A DNA stretch of 64,000 nt from Dryocosmus kuriphilus (Eukaryota > Arthropoda > Insecta > Hymenoptera > Cynipidae). Below are positions 43,020 through 54,175 of this stretch, in pieces. The notes beneath the pieces were generated by a model, which had not been told where the DNA came from, ran no database searches, and was given only the letters and a program-made list of their open reading frames with translations. A program made the translations under genes and the position numbers. The stretch spans positions 115,118,252 to 115,182,251 of the forward strand of contig CM076189.1 of the NCBI GenBank assembly GCA_038277395.1, written 5' to 3'. The number at the start of each line of letters is the position of its first letter. Within the stretch, counting starts at the first letter, position 1.

Positions 43020-43440
43020 TTTCCCGCCAAAATATGGAAGATACGAAAAAAATCATAAAAAAAGTGTTGCTTATCTCAAAAGCATCTACAAATTTGGTCT
43101 CTACCATTTTTTCGGAGAGACGCATTATTTTTGAGGTATTCGTGAAATATGTTATTAAATACAAACGAATCCATTTTTCATCAACCTATGCAAGAAACGA
43201 AAAAAATAATAGTGAACAAAGTTGTTCATCTCAAAAAGATCTACAAATTTTCTTATATCTATTTTTTGATCCAGCGCATAGTTTATTCATGAAACGTATA
43301 ATAGTTGCTTTAATCAAAAACTACATTACCATGAAGTCAATAAGAATGTTAGTAATGGTTATTAAAAAATCTTTCCGCTATTCAGGCGCATTATTAAAAC
43401 ATTTCTCACGCCTACCAGGTGCTTAAAGTATATCAAAAAC
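43020..43440. repeat. 155-base interspersed repeat
   Basis: Units carry GGAAGATACGAAAAAAATC and GCAAGAAACGAAAAAAATA words, with GTGAAATATGTTATTAAATA between. They parallel 1790-2100 in order. Apparent open frames here are fortuitous. Confidence 0.65.
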
Positions 43441-43479
43441 GTGAATTTCTTAATTTTTCTCAATGTCTGGCTGAAAAAT

Positions 43480-43777
43480 GCAATTTTGATATTCTCATCT
43501 CAATGAGGAGGTATTAGTTTTATGTGAAAACTGACTTTCGCGGATCTCACCAAATCTCCACGTTGTGAGACCCCATGAGTGAGAAAAAACGGTTTTTACG
43601 ACGTTATCTGTCTGTCTGTTGTTGTTGTCGTTGTCGTCGTCTTCGTCGTTGTCGTTGGCGTCGGCGTCTATTACTGCGATAACTTTTAAAAGAATCATCG
43701 GATTGGATTGCGCTTTGGCACTCCTCTTCAGAGTCCAAAAAGAAAGGACAAGTTCGTTAGCCAGCGATTTTTGACCA
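43480..43777. repeat. Dispersed (GTC/GTT)n repeat, split by a palindromic element
   Basis: This copy runs from ATTCTCATCTCAATGAGGAG through the GTCGTTGTCGTCGTC core to CCAGCGATTTTTGAC, where the element at 43778 intervenes. The expected continuation (GTGTTTATAGTTTTAGCCAC) resumes at 45302. Confidence 0.75.
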
Positions 43778-45299
43778 CACAGAAAAAAACTAAAGTTAAA
43801 TCTTTTTGCAGGTAAAATTTAGCGCGATTAAAATTTACGTTCTCTTTGGCGAAAGTTTATCCCGAGATAGAATAGAATAAAAAAGGGTCTTCTGCTACGC
43901 CGTCAATAGCAATGCGAAAAGCAACCGTTATATCATTTAAATTGGACTAGAATTAAGGATAGCATACCTTCTAAAAACATTGCAGCTATTTAAATATCAT
44001 TTTTTAAATAATCAAACTTATCGGAAGTCAATTAAAATACTTTCTTCGGGACTGAGAATAAATTAATTCACACATCAACAATCCATGTAGCCATCTTTCA
44101 AGACTGCACCACGATCCTGTAGGAGCAGCCAATGAATGCACTGTTGCAAAAGAAAATAGCTTTGCCATTGGTTTTTACCAAGAACTTCTTCTTCTGGCAC
44201 TCTTGCGTTTAAAATATCTCGCGAGTAATATAAATTCAATCAAGTTTTTCATTCATGCAATATAGTATAATATGTCATCAGCAATGGATGTCGGTTCCGG
44301 TACCACAACGTAACAAGAAAGTTCTGATAATGTAATACAAATAATAATATAAAAATATAATAAAATTAAAAATATTACGAATTATTCAGGACGACTAGAA
44401 GCAGCAAAAATAATAGGATGCATTTCAAACTTAAAATCACTGAACTTTTACGAAAAAAAAATGATTTGAAATTTCATTACGACATAATTTTTATTTCAGT
44501 TCGAATGAGAAATTACGTTTTCTAAACGCTCAGATTTATAATTACAGTTTTCCTCAATATTGACTGAATCGAAAATATTTTCAATTTTATTTAACAATGA
44601 AAATTAAGAGTTGCAATTTCAATTTTTCATTATAAATCAATATTCATTTAATTAATATTAAATTATTAAAATTTGATAAAAAGATGAGTTTTTCCCGACT
44701 TTTTTTTTGGTTTGAAAATAAACTGGAAAAATTATACTTTGTAGGAATCTAAATAGAAGTTGAAATTCATTGAAAAACATTTTTTAAATCCGAAATTTTG
44801 CTGTGTGAAGAAGCATCCTACAATTAAACATGTAATTTTGTTTTTAACAAATGTTATTAAATTTCAGAAACTTTAAATCTGATTCAATTTCTCCAGTAGT
44901 TTTCATATGAGGCTGCAATACCGACTTAACTCGAAACCTTCAAGGCGGAAATTTTCCCATCTTAGTCTTATGAACCATGGCTGTCGACTACTTTATTATC
45001 ACTGCCAAAAAAGATATTTTAATTCGTGAACGATGAAAATAATGATGTTTAAATAAAATATAAATAGGTGCAATGATTTTGAAGGTATGCTATCCTTACT
45101 TCTAGCACGCTTTTATTTATACTTTGCTGTTTTTTGAACTGTGTTATTGACGTAGCAGACGAAACTTTTTCCTCCACATTAGATGAAAAATAGGAAATTA
45201 TCTACGTTTCATGTAGATTTTCACCGGCAAGGTTAATTTCTGTTGCAGAGAATCTTTCTCCTAGAGTCCATGTCATCTTTATCTTTCGTTTTTTCTGTG
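43778..45299. mobile_element. Non-coding palindromic element with CACAGAAAAAA ends
   Basis: The left end CACAGAAAAAAACTAAAG and right end CTTTCGTTTTTTCTGTG are inverse. Farther in, TCTGCTACG and AAGGATAGCATACCTTC recur inverted on both sides (43890 and 43955 against 45160 and 45095). Length is 1522 bases. The interior is AT-rich and without an open frame, so it is a non-autonomous DNA transposon. No clear target duplication is seen. Confidence 0.6.
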
Positions 45300-47000
45300 G
45301 CAGTGTTTATAGTTTTAGCCACCAAAATCGGTTTTCAAAAAATCAAAAAATTAATTTTCCGGCTAAACTATGTGAGGTACATACAAAAAAGCTTTAGAAA
45401 GTAAAATTATTTATCTCAGAAAAATCTACAAATTTTATTTTAACAATTTTTTGATAGAATCTCGGTTTTTGTTTTAATCGAGAAGACGTTATTAAAAATA
45501 AAGGAACTGTCTTTTCTTGCCAAAATATGCAATATAAGAAAAAAATTATAATAAACAAAGTTGCTCGCCTCAAAATGATCTACAAATTTGTTTCCTATCA
45601 TTTTTTTGAGCAGACGCGCAGTTTTTGAGTTACTCGTAAAATATATTATTAAATACAAAAAAATCCACTTTTCAGCAAAACTATGCGAGATACGAGAAAA
45701 TACTAAGGAGCAGAATTCTTCACCTTGGAAAAAGCTACAAGTCTTATTTATAAGAATCATCGTTTTATTAGTAGGGATCGGAAACCTGCATTGTGAAAAT
45801 TTGGAAAATCACCAAAAAACTTTACTAATGCACAATGGATTAAAAAAAAAATTAATTGTTGAGCCCGAAGTGCTAGTGTCATAATGAGAATGTATCCCTC
45901 AAGGTCGATAGAGCCTTAAGTAAACTAATTTCTTTCTTAACTTTTACATTCTCAATTTGACCCTGGCATTTTTCATAAAACCTCCACGTTTTGAGACACT
46001 CTGATTTAGAAAAAACGTTTTCTTTCATTATTTTCATTTTTTTTCATTTTTACATTCTCATCTCAATGAGAAGATATTAGTTTTATGCGAAAAATGACTT
46101 TCGCGGATTTTACCAAATCTCCGCGTTTTGAGACCCCCTGAGTGAGAAAAAACGGTCCTTACGACGGTGTCTGTCTGTCTGTTGCTGTTGTCGTCGTTGT
46201 TGTCGTCGTTGTCGTCGTCGTTGTCGGCGACTGTTAGCGCGATAACTTTTGAAAGAATCATCAGATTGGATTGCGCTTTGGCACGTTTCTTTAAGGCGTA
46301 AAGAGAAAGGACGAGTTCGTTAACCAGCGGATTTCAAAAGGTGGTTATGGTTTTATCCGCCAAAAACTGTTTTCAGAAAATCAAAAAATAAATTTCCCAG
46401 GTAAAATATGCGAGATACAAGAAAAACTGTAGAAAGTAAAATTGTTGAACTCGAAAAAATCTAAAAACTTCCATTTAACCAGTTTTTGATAAAAAGCATG
46501 GTTTTTATTTTAATCGAGAAAACGTTATTAAAAATTAAGAACTGTGGTTTCTTGCCTAAATATTCAAGATATGAAAAAATGATAATAAACACGGTTGTTC
46601 AACTCGAAACGGTCTACAAATTTTGTTTAAAATATTTTTCGACAAAATGCATAGTTTTTGTTTTAATCGTGAAAAAGTTATTAAAAATCAAGAACTCTAA
46701 TTAAGCGTCAAACTATACAAGATACGAAAAAAATTGTAATAAACAAAGTTATTCAACTCAAGATGATCTACAAAACTGCTCTCTATAATTTTTTTGAACA
46801 TAAGCGTAGTTTTTGAGTTATTCGTCAAACATCTTATGAAATATAAAGAAAACCACTTTTCAGAAAAATTATGCAAGATATGAGAAAATATTAAGAAGCA
46901 AAATTGTTCACCTTGGAAAGAGCTACAAAATTTATTTATAAGACTCATTGTTTTACTTTTAAGAATCGAAATCTTGCATTGTGTAAATTTGGAAGATCAC
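45300..47000. repeat. Further dispersed-repeat block: 155-base units and a GTC/GTT core
   Basis: 155-base-type units occur at about 45370-45720. A partial GC-richer block (near 45840-45930), a GTC/GTT core repeat (46045-46350) and four 155-base units starting near 46409, 46562, 46716 and 46871 follow. No gene is supported. Confidence 0.7.
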
Positions 47001-47189
47001 AAAAAAACTTTACCAATCTACAACTTGTTGTTAACTTTATAGTTCGTATATTTAATAAATCGATCGACTTTAAACTTGGATATTTTTAAATTCGTTATTT
47101 ATATAATTGGGGATTTCTATCCTTCGATAACAAAAGTTTGTTATTTTTAATCTCGTAAATTTTATAATTCATTAATATTTATTTTTTGG

Positions 47190-48112
47190 AATTTTCTTTC
47201 TTTCGTAAGTTCTAAAAATGCTCCAAATTCCTAAATTTCTCAATATTCCAGAAATTTCCATGAAATCCACAAGTTTTCAGATATTGCAAAAGCTTCCAAA
47301 AATTACAAAATTAAAAAAAAATGTTCATAAATTCCAAAAATTTCCGAGAAATTCCAATTATTCCCAAACTTTTCCTAATTAACAATAATTTCCAAAACTT
47401 TCGAAATTATACAAATTTCCAATAACTTGCATCATTTCCAAAATATTATAACTTTCACAATTATTCAAATTTCCAAAACACAAAAAAATTTCAAAATTTT
47501 CAACAATTTCCGTAATTTCCAATGTTTTCCATCATTTCCTATACTTGAAAAATTTCCAACATTTTCGAAATTTTCAAAATTTCCATAATTTCCATAATTT
47601 TCAAAATTTACTAAAATTCAAAAAATTACCACAGTTTCCAAAAGTTCTAAAGATTTCCAAATTCATTAGGTTATCAATATTTCAAAAATCTTCAAGAAAT
47701 CCAAGAATTTTCAGTATTGCAAAAACTTCCAAAGATTAAAAAATTTCCAAAGATTTCTATTGATTCCAAAGTTTTTTAAATTTTCAATAAATTTCCATAA
47801 ATTCCAAAAGTTTTCAAGAAATTCCAATGATATCAACATTTTTTCTAGTTACTAATAATTTCAAAGCCTTCAAAAATATCCGAATTTCCAATAATATCCA
47901 TTATTTAAAAAACGTTACAATCTTCCATTATTATTAAAATTTCCAAAACAGAAAAAAATTACAAAATTCTCAATGATTTCCGCAATTTCCAATGCCTTCC
48001 GTCATTTCACAAATGTGAAAAAATTTCCAACATTTTCGATATTACCATAATTTAAATAATTTATACAATTTATAAATTTTCTAAAATTCCAAAAGTCTCC
48101 AAAATTTGCAAA
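47190..48112. repeat. Degenerate TTCCAAAA satellite, about 460-470-base higher-order unit
   Basis: AATTTCCAAAA-type words fill the stretch. Landmark words ATTGCAAAAxCTTCC (47277, 47711) and TTCCrTCATTTC (47525, 47996) repeat about 435-470 bases apart. The copia element is inserted at its right edge and the satellite resumes at 52647. Confidence 0.65.
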
Positions 48113-48117
48113 AGTTC

Positions 48118-48319
48118 TGTTGTTGCTTAAGTATCTAGTGGTATGTTTGTATACAATCTCTTGCGTGTGTGTGTATGTGTGTGTGCACTGGCAGATTCTC
48201 CGCTGAACGTGAGGGTACATGGTACATATTTTTAGCGTTTCATAATCTTTTCTGTATTAAACCAAGTGTAACCTAATTGCTTACATTTATTACCCAATAC
48301 CTAACTCTCTGTCTCAACA
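48118..48319 (+). repeat. Copia 5' LTR, internally deleted
   Basis: It has 202 bases. Compared with the 3' LTR it lacks a 68-base segment between two TAC words and has a longer GT run. The missing segment includes ATAAATATTCCC, the most TATA-like word of the 3' LTR, so this LTR may have lost its promoter. Confidence 0.9.
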
Positions 48320-48335
48320 GGTTATGGGCTCAGAA
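48320..48335 (+). promoter_or_regulatory. Primer-binding site, copia type
   Basis: GGTTATGGGCTCAGAA directly follows the 5' LTR. Copia elements prime minus-strand synthesis with an internal half of initiator Met tRNA, and this word matches that site closely. Confidence 0.75.
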
Positions 48336-48440
48336 TTGTGTGCGTGAAGTGAACAGGCTAAATTGCCGAGAATGTGTTGTGTTCGAGGGGAAGCATCTGA
48401 ATCATTGTGATTTCGTTTGTGAGTTCGCGTAAGTGTAAAA

Positions 48441-49594
48441 ATGAGTTCTGGGTACTCGATACATATTGAAACACTTGGAAAAGATAATTTTGATACGTGG
48501 AAACTTTAGCAATAAAAAGTGACTTTTGATAATATGTGTGTGGTGAAAAGTCTAGGCCAGTGGCAACGGAGGGTGATGCTGAATCGCAAGCAGCAGCAAA
48601 AGGGTTGGACGCCGCCGATCGGAAGGCGCGTTCCGATTTAGTTTTGTCGATTAACCCTTTAGAACTAAAGCAGGTTAAAAGTTGCGCAACGGCCAACGAG
48701 ATTTGGAGGAAGCTACTTTCGATTTATCAATCGACAGGGCCGGCTAGAAAAGCGACACTTTTCAAACGGTTGACGTTACACAAGATGGAAATGGAAGTGG
48801 AGATCAACGGTGATCTCTTAAAAATTTTATTATTGTATAGTCTACCAGCTAGCTTTCAAAACTTTCGTTGTGCGATTGAATGGCGAGACGAGTTGCCGAG
48901 GCCCGAATCTTTGAAAATAAAAATTCTAGAGGAAAGTGATACAAGACTTTCGAAAGAGCGAGAACCTTCGCATGACGCCATGATTGCGAGCAGCTGTAAT
49001 GTGCTACGGAAAGGAAACTGGAAGAAGAGAAACTCTGGAAGTAGGGCGGGCAATCGAGAAGGACAGAAAACAGAATCATCTTTCAGGTGCTTCAAGTGCA
49101 AGGAACCTGGATACAGAACATCTGAGTGTGGTACACTCGGTGAAGAATCGAAGCAAAGTGTGGCTAGAGCGGACATGTGTTTTCTTGCATCAACAAATGA
49201 AGCATCAGCTTTAAAATTAGTGCGTGAGTTAACGGGAGAAAAATGGTGTCTCGACAGCGGGAGTACATCGCACATGTGCAGCGAAGAAAATAAATTCGTG
49301 TGCAGGGAAAAGTGTGATAGTGAGAAGCTGCATTTGGCAAATAATGCTACTACAAAAGTGGAAGCCAAAGGTACCGTAAAATTAAACGTACCAAGTAAAA
49401 ATGGGAACACAGTGGTAAATCTCGAAGATACACTGAACGCACCAGATCTTCGTACGGCCCTGATGCCTGTGAGCAAAATTACTGACAAAGGTTTCGAAGT
49501 ACCGCTTCGCAAACATGAAGCAGCAATTGAGGACGAAAATGGAAACGTGAAAATGCTTGCCGATAGAATCGGGGATTTATATTTCATTCGTTAA
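48441..49594 (+). pseudogene. Copia gag and protease
   Basis: The natural ATG at 48441 gives MSSGYSIHIETLGKDNFDTW and then stops at 48507. After a frameshift the frame from 48536 is open for 352 residues. It has a gag region, a nucleocapsid knuckle CFKCKEPGYRTSEC (about residues 184-197) with Tyr where His normally coordinates zinc, and an aspartic protease site WCLDSGSTSHMC. It ends at an in-frame TAA, beyond which the same frame continues into integrase. Confidence 0.85.
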
Positions 49595-50335
49595 AATACA
49601 GAAATTGCTAGCACAGTGACTGAAAATTGCGGTGTCGAAAAATTTAGTTTATGGCAAAAACGTCTCGGGCACATAAACGAAAAATACTTGAGAAAAGTCG
49701 CAAGCGAAAGCAAAGCTCTCGGAATAGAGCTTGGTGGGAGAACAAAATTGCCCGCGTGTGAATCATTTGTTAAGGGGAAGTTCGCGCAAACTCTTTTTCC
49801 GAAATGTACGTCACGAAGCACAGAAGTGCTCGGTATTGTGCACACAGATTTGTGTGGCCCGGTGCGTACACAATCGATGAGCGGTGCAAAGTACCTTCTG
49901 ACTTTTGTGGATGACGCGAAGCGATGGTGTGAAGTGCGATTTTTAAAGAGCAAGAATCAAGTTCTTGAAGTTTTTAAATGTTATAGAAATCTTGTGGCGA
50001 ACCAAGCGGGAAGGAAAATGGAACAAGTGCAATCGGATAATGGCACGGAATACTGCAACAATGCCTTCAGCGTGTACCTAGATATGTGTGGTATTAAAAG
50101 GAGACTCACTGTACCCTACACTCCCCAGCAGACTGGAGTAGCGGAACGGGAAAACCGAACTCTAGTTGAAATGGCAAGGTGTAGGCTATTCGAGGCTGAT
50201 CTTCCAAAAACATTCTGGGCGGAGGCCATAGCAACGGCAAATTATCTTCGAAACCGATGTCTTTCCAGAAGTTTAGATGGCGGGACACCGTTTGAAAAAT
50301 GGAGGGGATATAAGCAGCACCTTTCTTGTCTCTAA
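49595..50335 (+). pseudogene. Copia integrase
   Basis: It is in the same frame as gag-protease. LWQKRLGHINEKYL and LPACESFVKGKF are the pre-integrase zinc region. The core has HTDLCGP, QSDNGTEY and QTGVAERENRT, which supply the D, D and E catalytic residues. It ends in a frameshift at about 50330. It would insert the cDNA if active. Confidence 0.85.
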
Positions 50336-50844
50336 ACCTTTGGGTGCAAGGCACTGGCACTGAATAAAACAACAAATAAACAAAAATTTGACGCACGTGC
50401 GCGACACTGCATTTTCATTGGATATTCTGAGGAGTCGAAATGATACAGGATCTGACTACCGGTTGAAAGAAGAGTAGATGTTAGTAGAGACGTTCATTTC
50501 ATGGGTGAAATTACCTCATGTAAGAACCGCCTCGAATTGTCGTTGACGTTACCGAAAGTTCGTCAAAGGAAGACGAAAGGGAAGAAGCTGCTGAAGATGA
50601 TAACGCGGAAGCAGAGCCGAGAAGATTACCTCGACGACCTAGAATCATCCGAACCGGCAATCCTGGAAGACCTTCAACAAGGTACAGGGTCGCAGATGGA
50701 AGAGTGGCATTCGAAGAACCTTCAAATTACGCTAACAGGGCTGAAGTGTCACTCAAAGAAGCACTTTTAGGAGAAAAGGTCAGTGAGTAGAAAGTTACAA
50801 TTCAAGATAAGTTTGGTGCACTAATTGAGAACGAAACTTGGGAC

Positions 50845-51937
50845 TTGGTGGATAGACCTGCAAATCGAAGTGTAATCGGATGTCGGATTTTATTGCGAAA
50901 CAAATACAATTCTGATGGAAAGCTGCAGCGCAGGAAAGCGCGTGTTGTTGCAGAAGGATACTCTCAACGTCGCGGTGTTGATTTCCAGGAAACTTTTGCT
51001 CCAGTGGCACGACTAACCTCCATCCGATTACTGACAGCGCTAGCTGTCGAAAATAATATGGAAATTCACCAGTTAGACATTACCACAGCCATTGTCAATG
51101 GCGACATCGAAGAAGAGATTTTTGTGGAAATGCCTGAATTATTCCTAGATATGCTACCAGAAATAATTTCGGAGGAACATCGAGGAAAAATTACAGCTGA
51201 TAAGGTCAAATATACCTTGAAAATGCTACAACAGGCTAAGGAAAGAAAAAAAGTCTGCTCCATGAAGAAAGCTTTTTACGGTTTAAAGCAAACGGGATAT
51301 CAATGGCACAAGAAATTAAGCCACGAGCTGAGGGAATTTGGATTAAAACCATTGAATTCGGACGTCTGCACCTACGCGGAAACGAAATTCAGACATGTTA
51401 CTTGTGGCAACGTACGTGGACGACATCCTTGTGGCTTCAACAAATCGAGTCTGGATGGAAGAATTCAAGCAAAAGCTAGAGGAAAAATTCAAAGTCAAAG
51501 ACTTAGGTGAGGTAATGCGCTGTTTAGGCTTAAAATTCAGTCGAAAGAACGGTGAAATCGAAATCTCTCAATGCAACTACACAAAGGAAATCTTGAAGAG
51601 ATTTGGAATGACAGATTCAAAAGCTGTCTGCACACCTCTGGATCTAGGATTAAAGTTAAAAAAGTTAAAGAATCCAGAAGTCGAAACTTATCCTTTCAGA
51701 GAGCTGATAGGAGCCTTGATATACTTGGCTGTAGGTACTCGACTTGACATCGCATACTCAGTGAATTTGTTGAGTCAGTCGAACAACAGTCACGGAAAGA
51801 ATCACGGGATTGCTGGAAAAAGAATCCTGCGCTATCTAAAAGGAACGTCTAAACTTGGAATCAGGTTTGAAAGAATGAGAAAAGCACTAGAATGTTTCGT
51901 AGATGCTGATTGGGGATCGTGCCTGGAGGACAGGTGA
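50845..51937 (+). pseudogene. Copia reverse transcriptase
   Basis: The first part runs in one frame (LLRNKYNSDGKLQRRKARVV, FQETFAPVARLTSIRLL, HQLDITTAIVNGDIEEEIF) to about 51380. A frameshift then leads to the second part with TYVDDILVAS and CTPLDLGLK. The catalytic LDI and YVDD Asp residues are present. An insertion of about 25 residues (MLPEIISEEHRGKITADK region) lies between them compared with typical copia RT. Confidence 0.8.
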
Positions 51938-52392
51938 TCGTAAACAGGCTACGCATTTGTGCTTGCAAAAGGGGCTGTCTCATGGGAGGTCAAGAAATAG
52001 CGAACTGTATTCCTATCCAGTACAGAGGCTGAATATATGAGCCTCACAGAAGCTACCAAAAGACGATTTATATGAGAAGATTTCTCCAGGAGGTAGGATT
52101 AGGACCGCCGAAGAGTGTGTTGATCTGCAACGACAACCAAGGAGCTGGAAGACTGGCGAAAAGTCAGGTGTTTCACTCTAGGAAGAAACATATCAACATT
52201 CGTCATCATTTTGTTCGAGAAGCACTCGCTGAGTGCTCAGTGATCGTGGAATACATGTCAACTACGGAGATGATGGAAGATGTTCTGACAAAAGGGTTGC
52301 CAGGACCTAAACACAGGAAGTGCATCGAAAAGATCGGTTTAGTTTTCAAACCTCCCACGCAATGGCTTGAGGGGAAGTGTGTTGTTTCTTAA
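51880..52392 (+). pseudogene. Copia RNase H and C-terminus
   Basis: CFVDADWGSCLEDR starts the RNase H fold at the end of the previous frame. After further frameshifts, CNDNQGAGRLAK, HSRKKHINIRHHFVREAL and MMEDVLTKGLP complete it in the frame beginning 52072. The stop (TAA at 52390) overlaps the start of the 3' LTR. Confidence 0.75.
52369..52379 (+). promoter_or_regulatory. Polypurine tract before the 3' LTR
   Basis: GAGGGGAAGTG lies immediately upstream of the LTR start TGTTG, where copia elements have their plus-strand primer. Confidence 0.7.
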
Positions 52393-52641
52393 GTGTCTAA
52401 TGGTATGTTTGTATGCAGTCTCTTGCGTGTGTGTGTGTGCACTAGCAGACTCTCCGCTGAATGTGGGGGTACGTGGTACGCCGGTCAACTGACTGCGTCA
52501 GTTGCTGGATGATCTTCGTGTCGGACAGATAAATATTCCCTATATACATATTTTTGACGTTTCATAAGTTTTTCTGTATTAAACCAAGTGTAACCTGATT
52601 GCTTACATTTACTACGCAATTCCTAATTCTCTGTCTCAACA
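52380..52641 (+). repeat. Copia 3' LTR, full length
   Basis: It has 262 bases, TGTTGTTTC...CTCAACA. It retains the 68-base central segment with an ACTGACTGCGTCAGT palindrome and ATAAATATTCCC. LTR differences besides the deletion are scattered substitutions, so the insertion is not recent. Confidence 0.9.
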
Positions 52642-52646
52642 AGTTC

Positions 52647-53338
52647 TAAAAGTTTCTGAATTCATAAAGTTTTCAATATTTCAAAATATTCAACAAATTA
52701 GAAAAAATTTCCAAAATTTCCTTAATCTTTAATAAGTTAAAAAATTTACCAAAATTCCAAAGGTTTCCAAAACTTACAAAATTTTAAAGAAATTTAAAAT
52801 TCATAAATTTATTAATATTCCAAAAATTTACAAAAAAAGCAAAAATTTTCAAATATTGCAAAAACTTACAAAAATTCCAAAAATTTCCAATTTGCATTAA
52901 TTCCAAAATTTTTTTAGCTTTTAAAAAACTTTTGTAAATTCCTAAAATTTTCAGGAAATTCTAATCATTTCCTAACTTTTTATAAATAACATTTTAATAT
53001 AACGATATTGATATAACAATTATGAAAAATTAATAAATCTTTTAAAGTTAATAAATTTCCAATGATTCCCATTAACTTCAAAATTCTTTATATTTTCAAA
53101 AAATTGTATATATTTCAAAAATTTTCAAGAAACTGCAATCTTTTCCAAACATTTCCTAATAACCAATAGTTTCCAAACCATAAAAAAATATCCAAATTTC
53201 CAATAATTCACATTATTTCCAAAATATTATAAATTTTCGGAAATATCAAATTTGAAAAACTTAAAGAATTATCAAAATTTTCAATCAATTCCATAATTTC
53301 CAATGCTTTCCATCATTTACCAGATTTCAAAAAATTTC
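52647..53338. repeat. TTCCAAAA satellite, continuation after the copia insertion
   Basis: It begins TAAAAGTTTCTGAATTCATA, the expected continuation of the satellite broken at 48112. It includes the landmark words ATTGCAAAAACTTAC (52851) and TTTCCATCATTTACC (about 53306). Confidence 0.65.
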
Positions 53339-53401
53339 CTAAACCCGAAGCACCCGGAGATCTCCAGGAATAGCCGATCAGTGGCTAGGAAGGTAATCTC
53401 T

Positions 53402-54175
53402 ATGATTCAGATAAATTTGCATCACAGCAAAGGCGCCTCGGCAGTTCTAACCAGGCGAATGGCAGTGGTGCAGACAGGCATAGCCCTAATCCAAGAAGCT
53501 TGGTTATACAAGGAAAGGATTAGTGGCCTAGGAGGATGTGGCTCCTTATTTAAGGGGCCAGCCGAAAAAGCACCATGGGCATGCATAGCCGTCAAAGGTA
53601 TGGATGCCAATTTGGTGGCTAAACACTGCTCCAGGGATCTCACAGTTATTAAGATGAGGCTGAGGTTCAATCGTGGAGAAAGACTCGAGGAATATGTCGC
53701 CTCAGCATATATCCTGGGCGATGAGGCGTGTGCACCGCCTTCCAGGGAGGTTGGTGTCCTTGTGCTGCATTGTGTGAAAAATAAAATGCCCCTGTTTCTG
53801 GGTTGTGATGCAAATGCTCACGATTTGTTGCGGGGAGCACGAACATCAGTGAAAGGTGCAGAGGCCTAATAGAAAATCTGACTGGAACCGAGCTGGAGGT
53901 AATTAATCGAGGTAATACTCCCACATTTCAAAACAAAAACAGGTTTGAGGTTCTCGACTTGACTATATGCTCGGAAGAATTAAGGAGCAGGATATTGGGA
54001 TGGAGAGCCTCTGACGAGGAGACTCTATCGGACCATAAATATATCCTGTTCCATATGGATTTTAGAAAACAGGAGGTTTCAAAGATTAGAAACCCCAGGA
54101 ACACACATTGGGAATCCTATAAAGAGGAACTCAAAGGCAGACTCGTGAAGTTTCCCACGAGTTGCGAACCATAGA
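53402..54175 (+). pseudogene. LINE ORF2 endonuclease domain
   Basis: MIQINLHHSKGASAVL starts the domain and ALIQEAWLYKERISGL carries the catalytic Glu. FLGCDANAHDLL holds the Asp-x-Asn-x-His set. After a frameshift near 53850, GNTPTFQNKNRFEVLDLTIC and LSDHKYILF (Ser-Asp-His end motif) follow. The key residues are intact, but the frame is broken. Confidence 0.8.

Larger units (their letters stand above)
48118..52641 (+). mobile_element. Ty1/copia LTR retrotransposon, complete but inactive
   Basis: Two LTRs (202 and 262 bases) start TGTTGTT and end CAACA. They are flanked by perfect 5-base target duplicates AGTTC at 48113-48117 and 52642-52646. The plus strand encodes gag, protease, integrase, reverse transcriptase and RNase H in copia order. 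Several frameshifts and stops make it non-autonomous. Confidence 0.95.

Noticed and set aside
47545..47739. Phe/Asn/His-rich small proteins in the satellite arrays (also 61993-62220, 63399-63617)
   Set aside because: They are translations of the TTCCAAAA words and occur in both strands of the satellite without conservation of frame.
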